From positions 1 through 38,588 of the forward strand of contig CAJFFD010000008.1 in NCBI GenBank assembly GCA_904373255.1: a DNA stretch of 38,588 nucleotides. Reading direction: 5' to 3'. Below the pieces are notes generated by a model that saw nothing but the letters and a program-made list of their open reading frames with translations, did no database searches and had not been told where the DNA came from. The translations under genes were made by a program, and so were the position numbers. Positions within the stretch are counted from its first letter, which is position 1. Every line of letters starts with the position of its first letter. Below, piece by piece: positions 27,782 to 35,291 of this stretch. Source of the DNA: an uncultured Clostridia bacterium (GTDB taxonomy: Bacteria > Bacillota > Clostridia > Christensenellales > Borkfalkiaceae).

Positions 27782-28654
27782 TTACAGGACTTTCGACAGG
27801 AAATCTTTCAGGCGGTCATTCGTCGGCTCGCCGAAGATATGTTCGGGCGTGCCTTGCTCCTGTATTTTTCCTCCGTCCATGAACAGAACGCGGGTAGCGA
27901 CCTCGCGCGCAAATCCCATTTCGTGCGTGACGATGACCATTGTCATGCCCTCGCTTGCAAGTTCCTTGATGAGCGCCAATACCTCGCCGACCATTTCGGG
28001 GTCGAGCGCGGATGTCGGTTCGTCGAAGAGCATCACCTTCGGGTTCATCGCGAGCGCTCGCACGATGGCGATGCGCTGGCGCTGACCGCCCGAAAGCGTG
28101 GACGGATAGGCGCTCGCCTTATCCGCAAGTCCGATGCGCTCGAGGAGAGCGAGTGCGCGGTCTTTTGCTTCCTTTTCAATCTGCGCGACACTGCTCACTG
28201 CTCCGGCAGGCACTTCCCCGCCCCGGGAAAATAAACGGAGCCGCCGTTCTCTGCGCAGTTTCTGTTTCCCGAGCTTTACGGGCGCAAACATGATGTTTTC
28301 CAGAACCGTCAGATTGTTGAATAAATTAAAATGCTGAAAAACCATTCCCATCTGCTGGCGGTACGCGTTTAATTTACGCGACGGAATGGGGCGCGGGCGC
28401 TTCTGACGCTCTCCCTCCCCGGCAAAGGGAGCGGAAAAAATTTCGTCGCCCTCAAAACAAATGACGCCCGCCGTCGGCTGTTCGAGCAGGTTCAGACAGC
28501 GCAAAAAAGTTGACTTGCCGCTGCCGGAAGGCCCGATAACGGCAATCTTTTCGCCGCGACGGATGGATATATCCACGCCGTTGAGCACTGTGTTATGCCC
28601 GAAGCTCTTGTGCAGGTCTTTGACATCAATCATAATATCGCCCGTATCGCCCAT
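27782..28654 (-). CDS. Polar amino-acid ABC transporter ATPase with two insertions
   Basis: 290 residues when started at the ATG at 28654, which has GGAGG six bases upstream and lies just after the permease stop (TGACATG). Walker [11 protein letters not shown]-loop FQHFNLF, signature LSGGQRQR, Walker [14 protein letters not shown] and switch VTHEMGFA are all intact and closest to the GlnQ/HisP group. It should energise uptake of a polar amino acid with the neighbouring permease and binding protein. Compared with the usual 240-residue proteins it has two extra stretches of about 20-25 residues: one after FEGDEIF ([17 protein letters not shown]) and one after LGKQKL ([18 protein letters not shown]). 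Both are basic and Gly/Pro-containing, likely surface loops. Confidence 0.95.
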   Translation of the reverse strand: MGDTGDIMIDVKDLHKSFGHNTVLNGVDISIRRGEKIAVIGPSGSGKSTFLRCLNLLEQPTAGVICFEGDEIFSAPFAGEGERQKRPRPIPSRKLNAYRQQMGMVFQHFNLFNNLTVLENIMFAPVKLGKQKLRRERRLRLFSRGGEVPAGAVSSVAQIEKEAKDRALALLERIGLADKASAYPSTLSGGQRQRIAIVRALAMNPKVMLFDEPTSALDPEMVGEVLALIKELASEGMTMVIVTHEMGFAREVATRVLFMDGGKIQEQGTPEHIFGEPTNDRLKDFLSKVL

Positions 28655-28655
28655 G

Positions 28656-29450
28656 TCATACCTCCTTCCGCGCCACGGTCTTTTCGTAGCGCGCATCGAT
28701 TGCACGGAGCCGCTTCTCCATGCGAAGACGGCACTTTTCCATCTTTTTTTCGTCGATATGCTGCTCGCTCTGTTTGAACTTCTTTTCTATGATGCGGATA
28801 ATCAGCACGAGCAAATATACGACGGCAAGATAGAAGAGCGCAGCGACGATCATCGGCGCAAGATACGTTGCCATTTCGCTGCCCGAACCGATAATTCTCG
28901 CGCTGAAAGTCAGATCGATGATCCCTACCATGCTGACGATGGATGTTTCTTTGAGCAGTGCAATCAGCTCGTTGCCGATGGCGGGAATGACATTTTTGAT
29001 CGCCTGCGGGATGACTATGTGCAGCATCGCCTGCCCCTCGCCCAGCCCCAAAGAGCGCGCCGCTTCCGTCTGCCCCGCATCCACCGACTGGATACCGCCG
29101 CGCAGACTCTCTGCGACATATGCGCCCGAATTGATGCCGAAAGTAAGAATAGCCGTCAGTTCGAGCGGAAATCCGCGAATCGCCAGAATCGCAAACGCCA
29201 TAATAAACAGCTGCAGCGCCACCGGCGTGCCGCGGATGATGGTGAGATAGACGTCGCAGATGATGTTGGGGATAATCATTCCGCGTCCGCCCTTCTGCGC
29301 CGCGATCTTGACGACGGCGACGATGGTGCCGAGCACAAGCCCGAGCAAAGACGCTCCCACCGCGATGATGAGCGTCGTGCGGAACCCCTCGAGCACGAGC
29401 GTAATATATTCGGATGTGGAGAAAACCTCCCATATTTGCTGAAACAGCAT
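28656..29450 (-). CDS. Polar amino-acid ABC transporter permease (HisM/GlnP family)
   Basis: 264 residues with about five membrane helices and the family EAA loop ([22 protein letters not shown], near 130-155) that docks the ATPase. It starts with GGAGG in the plus-strand complement GGCGCC context seven bases upstream. The C-terminal tail after the last helix is long, basic and charged ([19 protein letters not shown]), longer than usual, and ends within the ATPase ribosome site. It sits between binding-protein and ATPase genes in one leftward operon. Confidence 0.95.
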   Translation of the reverse strand: MLFQQIWEVFSTSEYITLVLEGFRTTLIIAVGASLLGLVLGTIVAVVKIAAQKGGRGMIIPNIICDVYLTIIRGTPVALQLFIMAFAILAIRGFPLELTAILTFGINSGAYVAESLRGGIQSVDAGQTEAARSLGLGEGQAMLHIVIPQAIKNVIPAIGNELIALLKETSIVSMVGIIDLTFSARIIGSGSEMATYLAPMIVAALFYLAVVYLLVLIIRIIEKKFKQSEQHIDEKKMEKCRLRMEKRLRAIDARYEKTVARKEV

Positions 29451-29470
29451 GGCGCCTCCTTTTTATCAAA

Positions 29471-29497
29471 GAAGGCAAGGCATTGCGCCTTGCCTTC
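29471..29497 (-). terminator. Intra-operon hairpin after the binding-protein gene
   Basis: GAAGGCAAGGC (29471-29481) pairs with GCCTTGCCTTC (29487-29497) across a 5-nt loop, followed on the minus strand only by TTTG. It is likely a partial attenuator or mRNA stabiliser that keeps binding-protein levels above those of permease and ATPase. Confidence 0.65.
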
Positions 29498-29517
29498 CGC
29501 ACATTTTGAAATGAATT

Positions 29518-30390
29518 TTACTCGCCCAAGCCGAGATGTTGGGAAACAAGCTTGTCAATTTCACCGTTTTTGAGCATTTCTTCGAGTACTTCATTGATGG
29601 CATTGAGCAACTCGGTGTTTCCCGGCGTCACGCAGATCGCATACTCTTCTTCCGTCGCCTGGCTCTCCGTATAATAGAGAGGTGCGCACATCAGTTCGCG
29701 ATCCTTCATATTGTTCGTGAGATAGGTGGCAGGCATTTCGTCGACGACGACGCAGGCAGGTCTCTGACTGTCGGTACCGCCGCCGTACATCGCTTCTACA
29801 GCCATCTGCGCGTTTTCATAGGGGTTACAGCTCGCGCCGCTTCCCTGCAATTGCCCCTTATATTCGGGGTCGTAGTCGTCGCCCTCTGCGTTGATCTCGA
29901 GGTTGACATAGATATCGCCCGTCGTATCGTTCTGCACGCCGATAACTTTGCCGCGCAATTCGCTCCACAGCACGACATCTTCATCATCGGTATTTTTGCT
30001 CACTTCGATATCCGTCGTTACAGTAGGATCCCAAATGACATACTGCACCGCCGTATAATACGGGATAGAGAAATCTACCAGCTCTTTGCGCTCGTCGGTG
30101 ATCGTGATACCGGCAGCGCCGGCATCGGCGGTTCTGCCCTCGTGCACAAGCTGAATGATCGCGCCGAAATCGCCGTCCTGGAATACGACCTTCTTACCCA
30201 ACTTTTCGCCGACTTTGTTCATGATTTCTACATCCACGCCTACGATTTTGCCGTTGTCGTAATACTCGAAGGGAGCGAAAAACGCATTCGTCTGGACATA
30301 AATGGTATTCCCGTCGTCACAACCTGCTGCCGCCGCGCCGACGCACAAAAGCGATGCGGCGGAAAGCAAAAGCGCCAACAACTTTTTCAT
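29518..30390 (-). CDS. Amino-acid-binding lipoprotein of the ABC transporter (SBP_bac_3)
   Basis: 290 residues. The signal peptide ends GAAAAGCDDGN (lipobox AAGC), so it is lipid-anchored outside the membrane. The family core is clear: APFEYYDNGKIVGVDVEIMNKVGEKLG, then AAGITITDERKELVDFSIPYY (shortened here: AAGITITDERK and VDFSIPYY), and ALxGxIDKLVSQHL-like C-terminal residues (EEMLKNGEIDKLVSQH). It captures a polar amino acid for the permease; the exact substrate cannot be read from sequence. It is first in a three-gene leftward operon behind several inverted repeats. Confidence 0.95.
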   Translation of the reverse strand: MKKLLALLLSAASLLCVGAAAAGCDDGNTIYVQTNAFFAPFEYYDNGKIVGVDVEIMNKVGEKLGKKVVFQDGDFGAIIQLVHEGRTADAGAAGITITDERKELVDFSIPYYTAVQYVIWDPTVTTDIEVSKNTDDEDVVLWSELRGKVIGVQNDTTGDIYVNLEINAEGDDYDPEYKGQLQGSGASCNPYENAQMAVEAMYGGGTDSQRPACVVVDEMPATYLTNNMKDRELMCAPLYYTESQATEEEYAICVTPGNTELLNAINEVLEEMLKNGEIDKLVSQHLGLGE

Positions 30391-30431
30391 GCTCTTCTAC
30401 CTCATTATTTTGTATTTTCCGCTATTGCGTT

Positions 30432-30517
30432 TTCGGACTCCTGTCCGAAAAATAAGGGTACCCTTATTCCTTCCGCGGAATATTTTATAATAGTGTGAAT
30501 ATCATAACATTTCACAC
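30432..30517 (-). promoter_or_regulatory. Cluster of inverted repeats upstream of the amino-acid transporter operon
   Basis: Four dyads are stacked in 86 bp: GTGTGAA-N11-TTCACAC (30493-30517), the short palindrome TTCCGCGGAA (30471-30480), the perfect 18-bp palindrome AATAAGGGTACCCTTATT (30451-30468), and a hairpin TTCGGAC/GTCCGAA with a 4-nt loop (30432-30449). A possible -10 (TATAAA or TATTAT, 30484-30492) lies between the first two; no good -35 was found. They probably include repressor or activator sites and leader hairpins. Confidence 0.5.
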
Positions 30518-30548
30518 GCAAAAAGGCAACCGTTTTTCCTCTGCTTTT

Positions 30549-31469
30549 TTAATTTTTATACATATTATGCGAAAAACAGCGTATATTTTTGCCGAGTTGC
30601 GCGAGAATATGGTCTGCAAACGCGCCCGCTACGTTTGCGCCCGTCACCCGTTCCGCCTCGTTGAACAGGGCGTTGGAGTTAACTTCGCAGACGTACGGCT
30701 CGCCGCCCTCGTCCAACAGATCGACCCCGCAGTAGTCCAGCCCCAGCACTTCGGCGCAGCGGAGCGCCGCGTTCAGAAATTTTTCGGGCGGGTCTGCAAG
30801 GCTACCCTTTCCGCCCGCCTCCACGTTGGAGCGGAAGTCATGGTCGTTTTTCCGAGTCATGCAGGCGACGACTTTGCCGCCGACGACGAGTACGCGCAAG
30901 TCCTCCCCGCTCCTGCCCACACGCTTCTGGAACAGGTGCGGATACAGCTTGAATTCCTCGGCGACCGCCTGCAACTGCGCAAAATCTTGCACCAGCCGCA
31001 CGTCCATGCCCCAGCTGCCGAAGCTCTTCTTCGCGACGAGCGGAAAACCCAGCCGCGCCGCGACGCCTTGCAGAAAATCTTCGCGCACGGCGGCGTCGGA
31101 ATAATAGCACAGCGGCGCGGGAATCGTATCCGGCAAGTTCAGCCCCTGCCCGGCAAGCTCAATATATGTGAGCATCTTGTCGTCGCAAAGCTCTACGGCG
31201 CGCGCGGAATTGAACAGGCGCACCCCACGCTTTTCCAGCATGCGCGGGAGATATTTGTCCTTATCCAGATTGACGAGAAAGTCGCATTTTTCCGACAACG
31301 TAAGCATATTTTTGCGCACTTCGGACAAAAACGCGCCGTTTTTGACGATCCTGACGGAGGAACCGCGCAAGCGCAATTCCTCCGCGATGCGTTCCGCCTG
31401 ACGGATCATGCCGGGCGCACGAAGATAGGCGTTGACGAGAACGACGCCGTTGCATTTGCTTTCCGCCAT
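30549..31469 (-). CDS. RimK-like ATP-grasp ligase
   Basis: 306 residues. The start at 31469 (MAESKCNG) is chosen for the GGAGGG site eight bases upstream, instead of an upstream ATG at 31499. ATP-grasp elements resemble the RimK group: DDKMLTYIEL, FPLVAKKSFGSWGMDVRLV (ATP-binding lysine and glycine-rich loop), the LFQKRVGRSGEDLRVLVVGG strand (shown in part: LFQKRVGRSGEDLRV), and YVCEVNSNALF carrying Glu and Asn metal ligands. RimK relatives join amino acids to a carboxylate using ATP; the substrate is unknown. It follows homoserine dehydrogenase, with a terminator hairpin just before its ribosome site. Confidence 0.9.
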   Translation of the reverse strand: MAESKCNGVVLVNAYLRAPGMIRQAERIAEELRLRGSSVRIVKNGAFLSEVRKNMLTLSEKCDFLVNLDKDKYLPRMLEKRGVRLFNSARAVELCDDKMLTYIELAGQGLNLPDTIPAPLCYYSDAAVREDFLQGVAARLGFPLVAKKSFGSWGMDVRLVQDFAQLQAVAEEFKLYPHLFQKRVGRSGEDLRVLVVGGKVVACMTRKNDHDFRSNVEAGGKGSLADPPEKFLNAALRCAEVLGLDYCGVDLLDEGGEPYVCEVNSNALFNEAERVTGANVAGAFADHILAQLGKNIRCFSHNMYKN

Positions 31470-31481
31470 ATAAAACCCTCC

Positions 31482-31510
31482 AAAAAAATGCGCCGGCAAA
31501 ACCGGCGCAC
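31482..31510 (-). terminator. Terminator after hom, ending at the ATP-grasp ribosome site
   Basis: TGCGCCGG (31489-31496) and CCGGCGCA (31502-31509) form an 8-bp stem with a 5-nt loop, followed on the minus strand by a run of seven T. The next bases are the GGAGGG ribosome site of the ATP-grasp gene, whose ATG begins only 13 bases beyond the T-run start. Confidence 0.85.
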
Positions 31511-31581
31511 TGATCGTAAATTGCTATACCGCTTCCCTTTGCCGAGCAAATTGCCGGTAAGAAAAGCGCGGATTCCGGCAA

Positions 31582-32865
31582 TCAACCCTCGACACGGATG
31601 ACGCTGTTTACCTCGATGACGTCTTCAAGTGCGGCGAGTTTTTCAACGGCACGCCGCACCGACAGCTCGCTCGTAAGATGCGTGATGAGGATGATGGGGA
31701 TATTTTCGACACCCTCCGCCTTCTGCAGGAAATCGCTGATGCTGATGTTGTATTTCGAAAGCACCCCCGCGACCTTGGCGAGAATACCGACTTTATCCTG
31801 AACCGTCAGGCGGATATAGTAGCGACTCTTGAAATCGGTGACAAAGCGCACATTTTTATCTGCATGCTCGGTGTTCTTGAAGGTGGCATATTTCACGTCG
31901 CTGTGCGTGGCTGCATAAATGACGTCGGAGACGATGGCGCTGCCCGTAGGCAGGTCGCCGGCTCCGCGGCCGTAAAGCATAATATCTCCGACACTGTCGC
32001 CCGTGAGGAATACTGCATTGAAACTGTCGCTGACGGATGCGAGCGGATGATTCGCACGAATAAACGCGGGATGTACGCGCACCTCGATATTCTTGCCGCC
32101 GTCGTTTTTGCCGATGGCAAGAAGTTTCAAAACATAACCAAGGTCTTTGCCGTACTCAATATCCTGCCCCGAAATCTCCGTAATCCCTTCCCGATATACG
32201 TTCTCCAAAGGAACGCGGGTATGGAAGGCGAGGCTGGAGAGAATGGAGAGCTTGTACGCCGCGTCGAATCCTTCGACGTCCGCCGTCGGGTCTTTTTCCG
32301 CATAGCCGAGCTTTTGCGCATCTTTCAAGACTTCCTGATACCCCAACCCCTCGCGAGCCATACGGGTAAGGATATAGTTGGTCGTGCCGTTGATGATGCC
32401 CGTTAGCGAGGTGACGACGTTCGCCTGCATCCCGTCGATGAGGGTGCGGATAATGGGAACGCCTCCGACGCAGCTTGCCTCGTAATACAGCCCCGCGTTG
32501 GTGCGCTTTGCCGCCGCTTCCAACTCATACCAATGTTTGCAGAAGAGTTCTTTGTTGGAAGTGACGACCGATTTTCCGCCGTGCAGCGCGGCAAGGACGA
32601 AAGATTTTGCCGGCTCTACGCCGCCGATGACTTCGACCACAATATCGACATTCGGGTTGCCGACGACTTCGGCGATATTGTCATAGATCCTGCTCTCCTC
32701 GATACCGAGGTCTATCGCACGCTGACGGTTGATCTCCAGAACACATTCCACATTCAGGTCAACCCCCTGCGTTTGGCGGTAAAATTCCCGATGATCGCGC
32801 AAGATCTTATAAGTTCCGCTCCCCACGACGCCCAAGCCGAGGATCGCTACGCCGACAGTTTTCAT
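31582..32865 (-). CDS. hom: Homoserine dehydrogenase
   Basis: 427 residues from the ATG at 32865, which overlaps the coaX stop by ATGA and has GGAGGG inside coaX; the longer frame upstream is not needed. It reduces aspartate semialdehyde to homoserine for threonine and methionine. The NAD(P)-binding loop is GLGVVGSGT (about 9-17). VTSNKELF, GIINGTTNYIL, and LGYAEKDPTADVEGFDAAYK (catalytic Lys and Asp region) are typical. A C-terminal ACT domain (about 345-427, TVQDKVGILAKVAGVL) suggests feedback control by an amino acid. It is the last gene of a leftward ECF-coaX-hom operon. Confidence 0.97.
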   Translation of the reverse strand: MKTVGVAILGLGVVGSGTYKILRDHREFYRQTQGVDLNVECVLEINRQRAIDLGIEESRIYDNIAEVVGNPNVDIVVEVIGGVEPAKSFVLAALHGGKSVVTSNKELFCKHWYELEAAAKRTNAGLYYEASCVGGVPIIRTLIDGMQANVVTSLTGIINGTTNYILTRMAREGLGYQEVLKDAQKLGYAEKDPTADVEGFDAAYKLSILSSLAFHTRVPLENVYREGITEISGQDIEYGKDLGYVLKLLAIGKNDGGKNIEVRVHPAFIRANHPLASVSDSFNAVFLTGDSVGDIMLYGRGAGDLPTGSAIVSDVIYAATHSDVKYATFKNTEHADKNVRFVTDFKSRYYIRLTVQDKVGILAKVAGVLSKYNISISDFLQKAEGVENIPIILITHLTSELSVRRAVEKLAALEDVIEVNSVIRVEG

Positions 32866-33644
32866 TTTTTGCCCTCCGAACAATTTAAATCGTATAAATA
32901 TTTCAGCCCCTGCAAGGTGAGCAGCTTGTCCACATGGTCGATGCACCCGACTTCTTTGGCGATGATGCCGCTGAATCCGCCTGTGGCAACGACCTGTATA
33001 TCGGGAAGTTTCATTTCCCTTTTTGTTTTTTTGACGATATAATCGACCAATCCCGCAAAGCCGAACACCAGCCCTGCCTGTAAGTTGGTCGTCGTATTCT
33101 TGCCGATGACGCTCTTCGGCGTTTCAATTTCCACGCGAGGCAATTTTGCCGTCCCGGAAACGAGCGAATCGAGCGAACCGCGCATGCCGGGCGCGACCGC
33201 CCCGCCGATGAACTCGCCCTTTTCGTTGATCGCATTGAAGGTGGTCGCCGTGCCGAAATCGATGACGATGAGCGGCGCTCCGTACTTGCGGATCGCCGCC
33301 ACGTCGTTGACGATGCGGTCGGCGCCGACTTCGCGCGCGTCGTCCACGCGCAGGTTATGCCCCGTTTTGATCCCCGCACCGACGAGCATCGGCTCCACAC
33401 CCAGATACCCCGCGCACATGTGCGTGATCGTATAGTTGAGCGCCGGCACGACGGACGAGATGATCGCCCCTTTCACTTCGTCGGGCGAAATCCCCTTGAT
33501 TGCGAGCATGTTCGTCAGGAGCGTGCCGTATTCGTCGCTCGTGCGCTTTAAATCGGTCGCGCCGCGGAAGCTGACGGCAAGCCTGTCCCCTTCAAACAAC
33601 CCGTATTTGATATTTGTATTGCCGATGTCGATGCAAAGGATCAT
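32862..33644 (-). CDS. coaX: Type III pantothenate kinase
   Basis: 260 residues, normal for CoaX. It phosphorylates pantothenate in the first step of coenzyme A synthesis. The ASKHA phosphate loop IDIGNTNIKYGLF is at residues 5-17. GADRIVNDVAA (about 107) and DFGTATTFNAI (about 129) match the type III family, and GGAVAPGM is present. It starts 17 bp after the ECF S-component stop and its own stop overlaps the hom start, so it is co-transcribed. The neighbouring transporter gene suggests pantothenate uptake, but this is inference. Confidence 0.97.
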   Translation of the reverse strand: MILCIDIGNTNIKYGLFEGDRLAVSFRGATDLKRTSDEYGTLLTNMLAIKGISPDEVKGAIISSVVPALNYTITHMCAGYLGVEPMLVGAGIKTGHNLRVDDAREVGADRIVNDVAAIRKYGAPLIVIDFGTATTFNAINEKGEFIGGAVAPGMRGSLDSLVSGTAKLPRVEIETPKSVIGKNTTTNLQAGLVFGFAGLVDYIVKKTKREMKLPDIQVVATGGFSGIIAKEVGCIDHVDKLLTLQGLKYLYDLNCSEGKK

Positions 33645-33661
33645 AACGGTATTTCCTATCT

Positions 33662-34480
33662 TTACTTTTCCGGTTTCTCACGCGCGGGAAGCGCCGCTTG
33701 CACGGGATTCGGTTCTGCGCTTTTCCCCTCCCTCTGAACGGGAGCGCCGCAGTACGGGCATTCGGAAACATTTCCTTTTACGACGATCTTTGCGCCGCAT
33801 TCCGGGCAATTCCGCACAGATTCTATCGCATTGTCCGCGGAGCTTTGTTCGCTCTCCGCTCCGGAGGAGGAACGGCGGGATGCGCGGGCGACGATCTCCG
33901 AAACGCGGAAAATAACGGGCGAAGCGATGACGTTGATGGCAAATTCTACCAAAAAATTGATACCCGCGCAGGCTATGACGAGGAAATACATGACCGACAT
34001 ACCCGAAAGCGCCTCGCTCGACGCGATGTATGCACCGATCGTTCCGCTCATCATCAGGCATCCCAGGATAAAAATACCTGTATTGCAGACCGGCGCCGCG
34101 ACGGATGCGACGATAACGGCGGCATATTTGCTCTTTTTGCGGATCAGTTTAAACAACAGCCCCGGCACAAGCCCTGCCGCAAGACCTTTCAGCAGGCACA
34201 GAGCGACGGTGCCGAACGGGTTCTGCGAAAACAGAAAAATCGTGAATGGATCGCTCGTAACGCCCATCGCTATGACGATGGCTCCGAACAACAATCCCAA
34301 AAACGCACCCGCGAGCGGGCCGACCATGACCGCGCCGAGCACAATGGGAACAAGCACGAACGAAAGGTTCGTTCCGCCGATGCGGATGTAACTGCCCCAT
34401 AACTGCAGCACGACGACCAAAGCCGTGAGAACCGCCAGAAAGGCGATGTTGCGGGAAGTAAAAAATTTCTTCCTTTCCAT
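33662..34480 (-). CDS. ECF transporter S component with C-terminal zinc ribbon
   Basis: 272 residues from the ATG at 34480, with GGAGG five bases upstream; an in-frame ATG at 34492 overlaps that site and is rejected. Five or six hydrophobic segments (about 10-185) with ALTALVVVLQLW, LSFVLVPIVLGAVMVGPLAG and FGAIVIAMG are typical of substrate-binding S components of energy-coupling-factor vitamin transporters. After the membrane part, a Ser-rich linker leads to a zinc ribbon (CPECGAKIVVKGNVSECPYCG, about 227-247; four Cys in two CxxC knuckles). Being first in an operon with coaX, its substrate may be pantothenate or a related vitamin. The shared A/T module is not in the window. Confidence 0.88.
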   Translation of the reverse strand: MERKKFFTSRNIAFLAVLTALVVVLQLWGSYIRIGGTNLSFVLVPIVLGAVMVGPLAGAFLGLLFGAIVIAMGVTSDPFTIFLFSQNPFGTVALCLLKGLAAGLVPGLLFKLIRKKSKYAAVIVASVAAPVCNTGIFILGCLMMSGTIGAYIASSEALSGMSVMYFLVIACAGINFLVEFAINVIASPVIFRVSEIVARASRRSSSGAESEQSSADNAIESVRNCPECGAKIVVKGNVSECPYCGAPVQREGKSAEPNPVQAALPAREKPEK

Positions 34481-34492
34481 AAAAACCTCCAT

Positions 34493-34517
34493 CGGATTTC
34501 CGGAAGCGGAATATCCG
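34493..34517 (-). promoter_or_regulatory. Hairpin just upstream of the ECF S-component ribosome site
   Basis: CGGAT+TTCCG (34493-34502) pairs with CGGAA and ATCCG (34507-34511, 34513-34517) with one bulged base and a 4-nt loop. It ends two bases before the GGAGG site on the minus strand, so it could influence ribosome access. Confidence 0.45.
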
Positions 34518-34532
34518 TGAAAAAAATGTATT

Positions 34533-34615
34533 TATGCGTATCCGGAAGTGAAGCCCGCGCAAAGCGGTGCCTTCTTCCGCGCATAGCGTTGTTCAGCGCC
34601 CCGATAAAACGGGGC
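34533..34615 (-). ncRNA. Candidate structured leader (possible riboswitch) of the ECF-coaX-hom operon
   Basis: Within the 165-nt leader, on the minus strand, nested pairs occur: TATGCG/CGCATA (outer, 34580-34585 with 34533-34538), CGGAAG/CTTCCG, AAG(g)C/GCTT and CCGC/GCGG (apical). A separate GCCCCG/CGGGGC hairpin (34598-34615) precedes it. A run of seven T follows a few bases after the outer stem. No known riboswitch consensus (for example THF or TPP) was recognised. Confidence 0.4.
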
Positions 34616-34653
34616 AGAAAATAAAACGACACTTTTCGCTTTTTTGCTTTCTT

Positions 34654-34682
34654 ATTATACCAAATCCCGCAGGCAATGGCAA
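34654..34682 (-). promoter_or_regulatory. Promoter of the ECF-coaX-hom operon
   Basis: On the minus strand, TTGCCA (34677-34682), a 17-base spacer and TATAAT (34654-34659) preceded by TGG (extended -10). Transcription should begin near 34647, leaving a long leader before the ATG at 34480. Confidence 0.85.
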
Positions 34683-34980
34683 GTAAATGAACGTGAAAAC
34701 TTATTATGCGGGCAGGAAAGGCGCCGTACTGCCACATTCTCCTCCTCGGAAAGGCTCTTTTGTAGTATATGCAGACGCTGACACTTTCATTACGAAGAAA
34801 ATCCTGCCGCAATTATGCGCAAGGAGGAACATTTTGGCAGCGTAAAACGTATGAATGAAATATAGGCAACCAAAAGATACGCCGCCGGCAAATACGCTTT
34901 CTGCGGCGGCGGGGCTGCACATTTTACCGCGGCGGAACCTTTTTACATAACCGCACGCGGCATACAGGAGGAAAGAATCA
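34683..34980. other. Intergenic stretch without a supported gene
   Basis: Lies between divergent units. It contains a GC-rich inverted repeat GCCGCC/GGCGGC (34881-34910) and a 29-codon frame (34769-34858) without a ribosome site. No convincing promoter was found for the small gene at 34981. Confidence 0.5.
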
Positions 34981-35181
34981 ATGAACGGTTTCGGAAATTT
35001 CGGCGGCAATAACTGCCTGTGGATACTTATCCTTTTGCTTATCCTGTTCTGCTCGCAGAGCGGCATCCTGCACAATATCCTCGACAGCTGCTACCTGCCC
35101 CTCGCGCTCGCCATCGCTTATTGCATCTGCAAGAAGGGCGGACTGTGCAATCTGTTTAACTCCGGCTGCGGCTGCAAATAA
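34981..35181 (+). CDS. Small Cys-rich membrane peptide (66 aa)
   Basis: Well-placed AGGAGG nine bases before the ATG, and a strong terminator 35 bp after the stop, support a real gene. The N-terminus is Gly/Asn-rich (MNGFGNFGGNNC), followed by one or two membrane segments (LWILILLLILFC and YLPLALAIAYCIC) and a Cys/Gly tail ending CNLFNSGCGCK. Seven cysteines are present. It resembles small hydrophobic Clostridia proteins of unknown function, some linked with spores, but no specific family is claimed. Confidence 0.75.
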   Translation: MNGFGNFGGNNCLWILILLLILFCSQSGILHNILDSCYLPLALAIAYCICKKGGLCNLFNSGCGCK

Positions 35182-35215
35182 GCGCCGGCGCCAAAAATCC
35201 CGTCCCTGCAACAGA

Positions 35216-35249
35216 CCGCCCGCGGCTGCTCGCCGCGGGCGGTTTTTTT
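35216..35249 (+). terminator. Terminator after the small membrane peptide gene
   Basis: CCGCCCGCGG (35216-35225) and CCGCGGGCGG (35233-35242) form a 10-bp GC stem with a 7-nt loop, followed by TTTTTTT. Confidence 0.95.
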
Positions 35250-35291
35250 ATGACTGAATTTCCGTTGCTGTTCCTTTGCGCCTTTCGGCGT

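Noticed and set aside
33698-34402. Rightward frames opposite the ECF S-component gene
   Set aside because: Antisense to a clear membrane-protein gene with promoter and ribosome site; no family resemblance.
34769-34858. 29-codon frame upstream of the small Cys-rich gene
   Set aside because: No ribosome site at suitable spacing and no supporting features.
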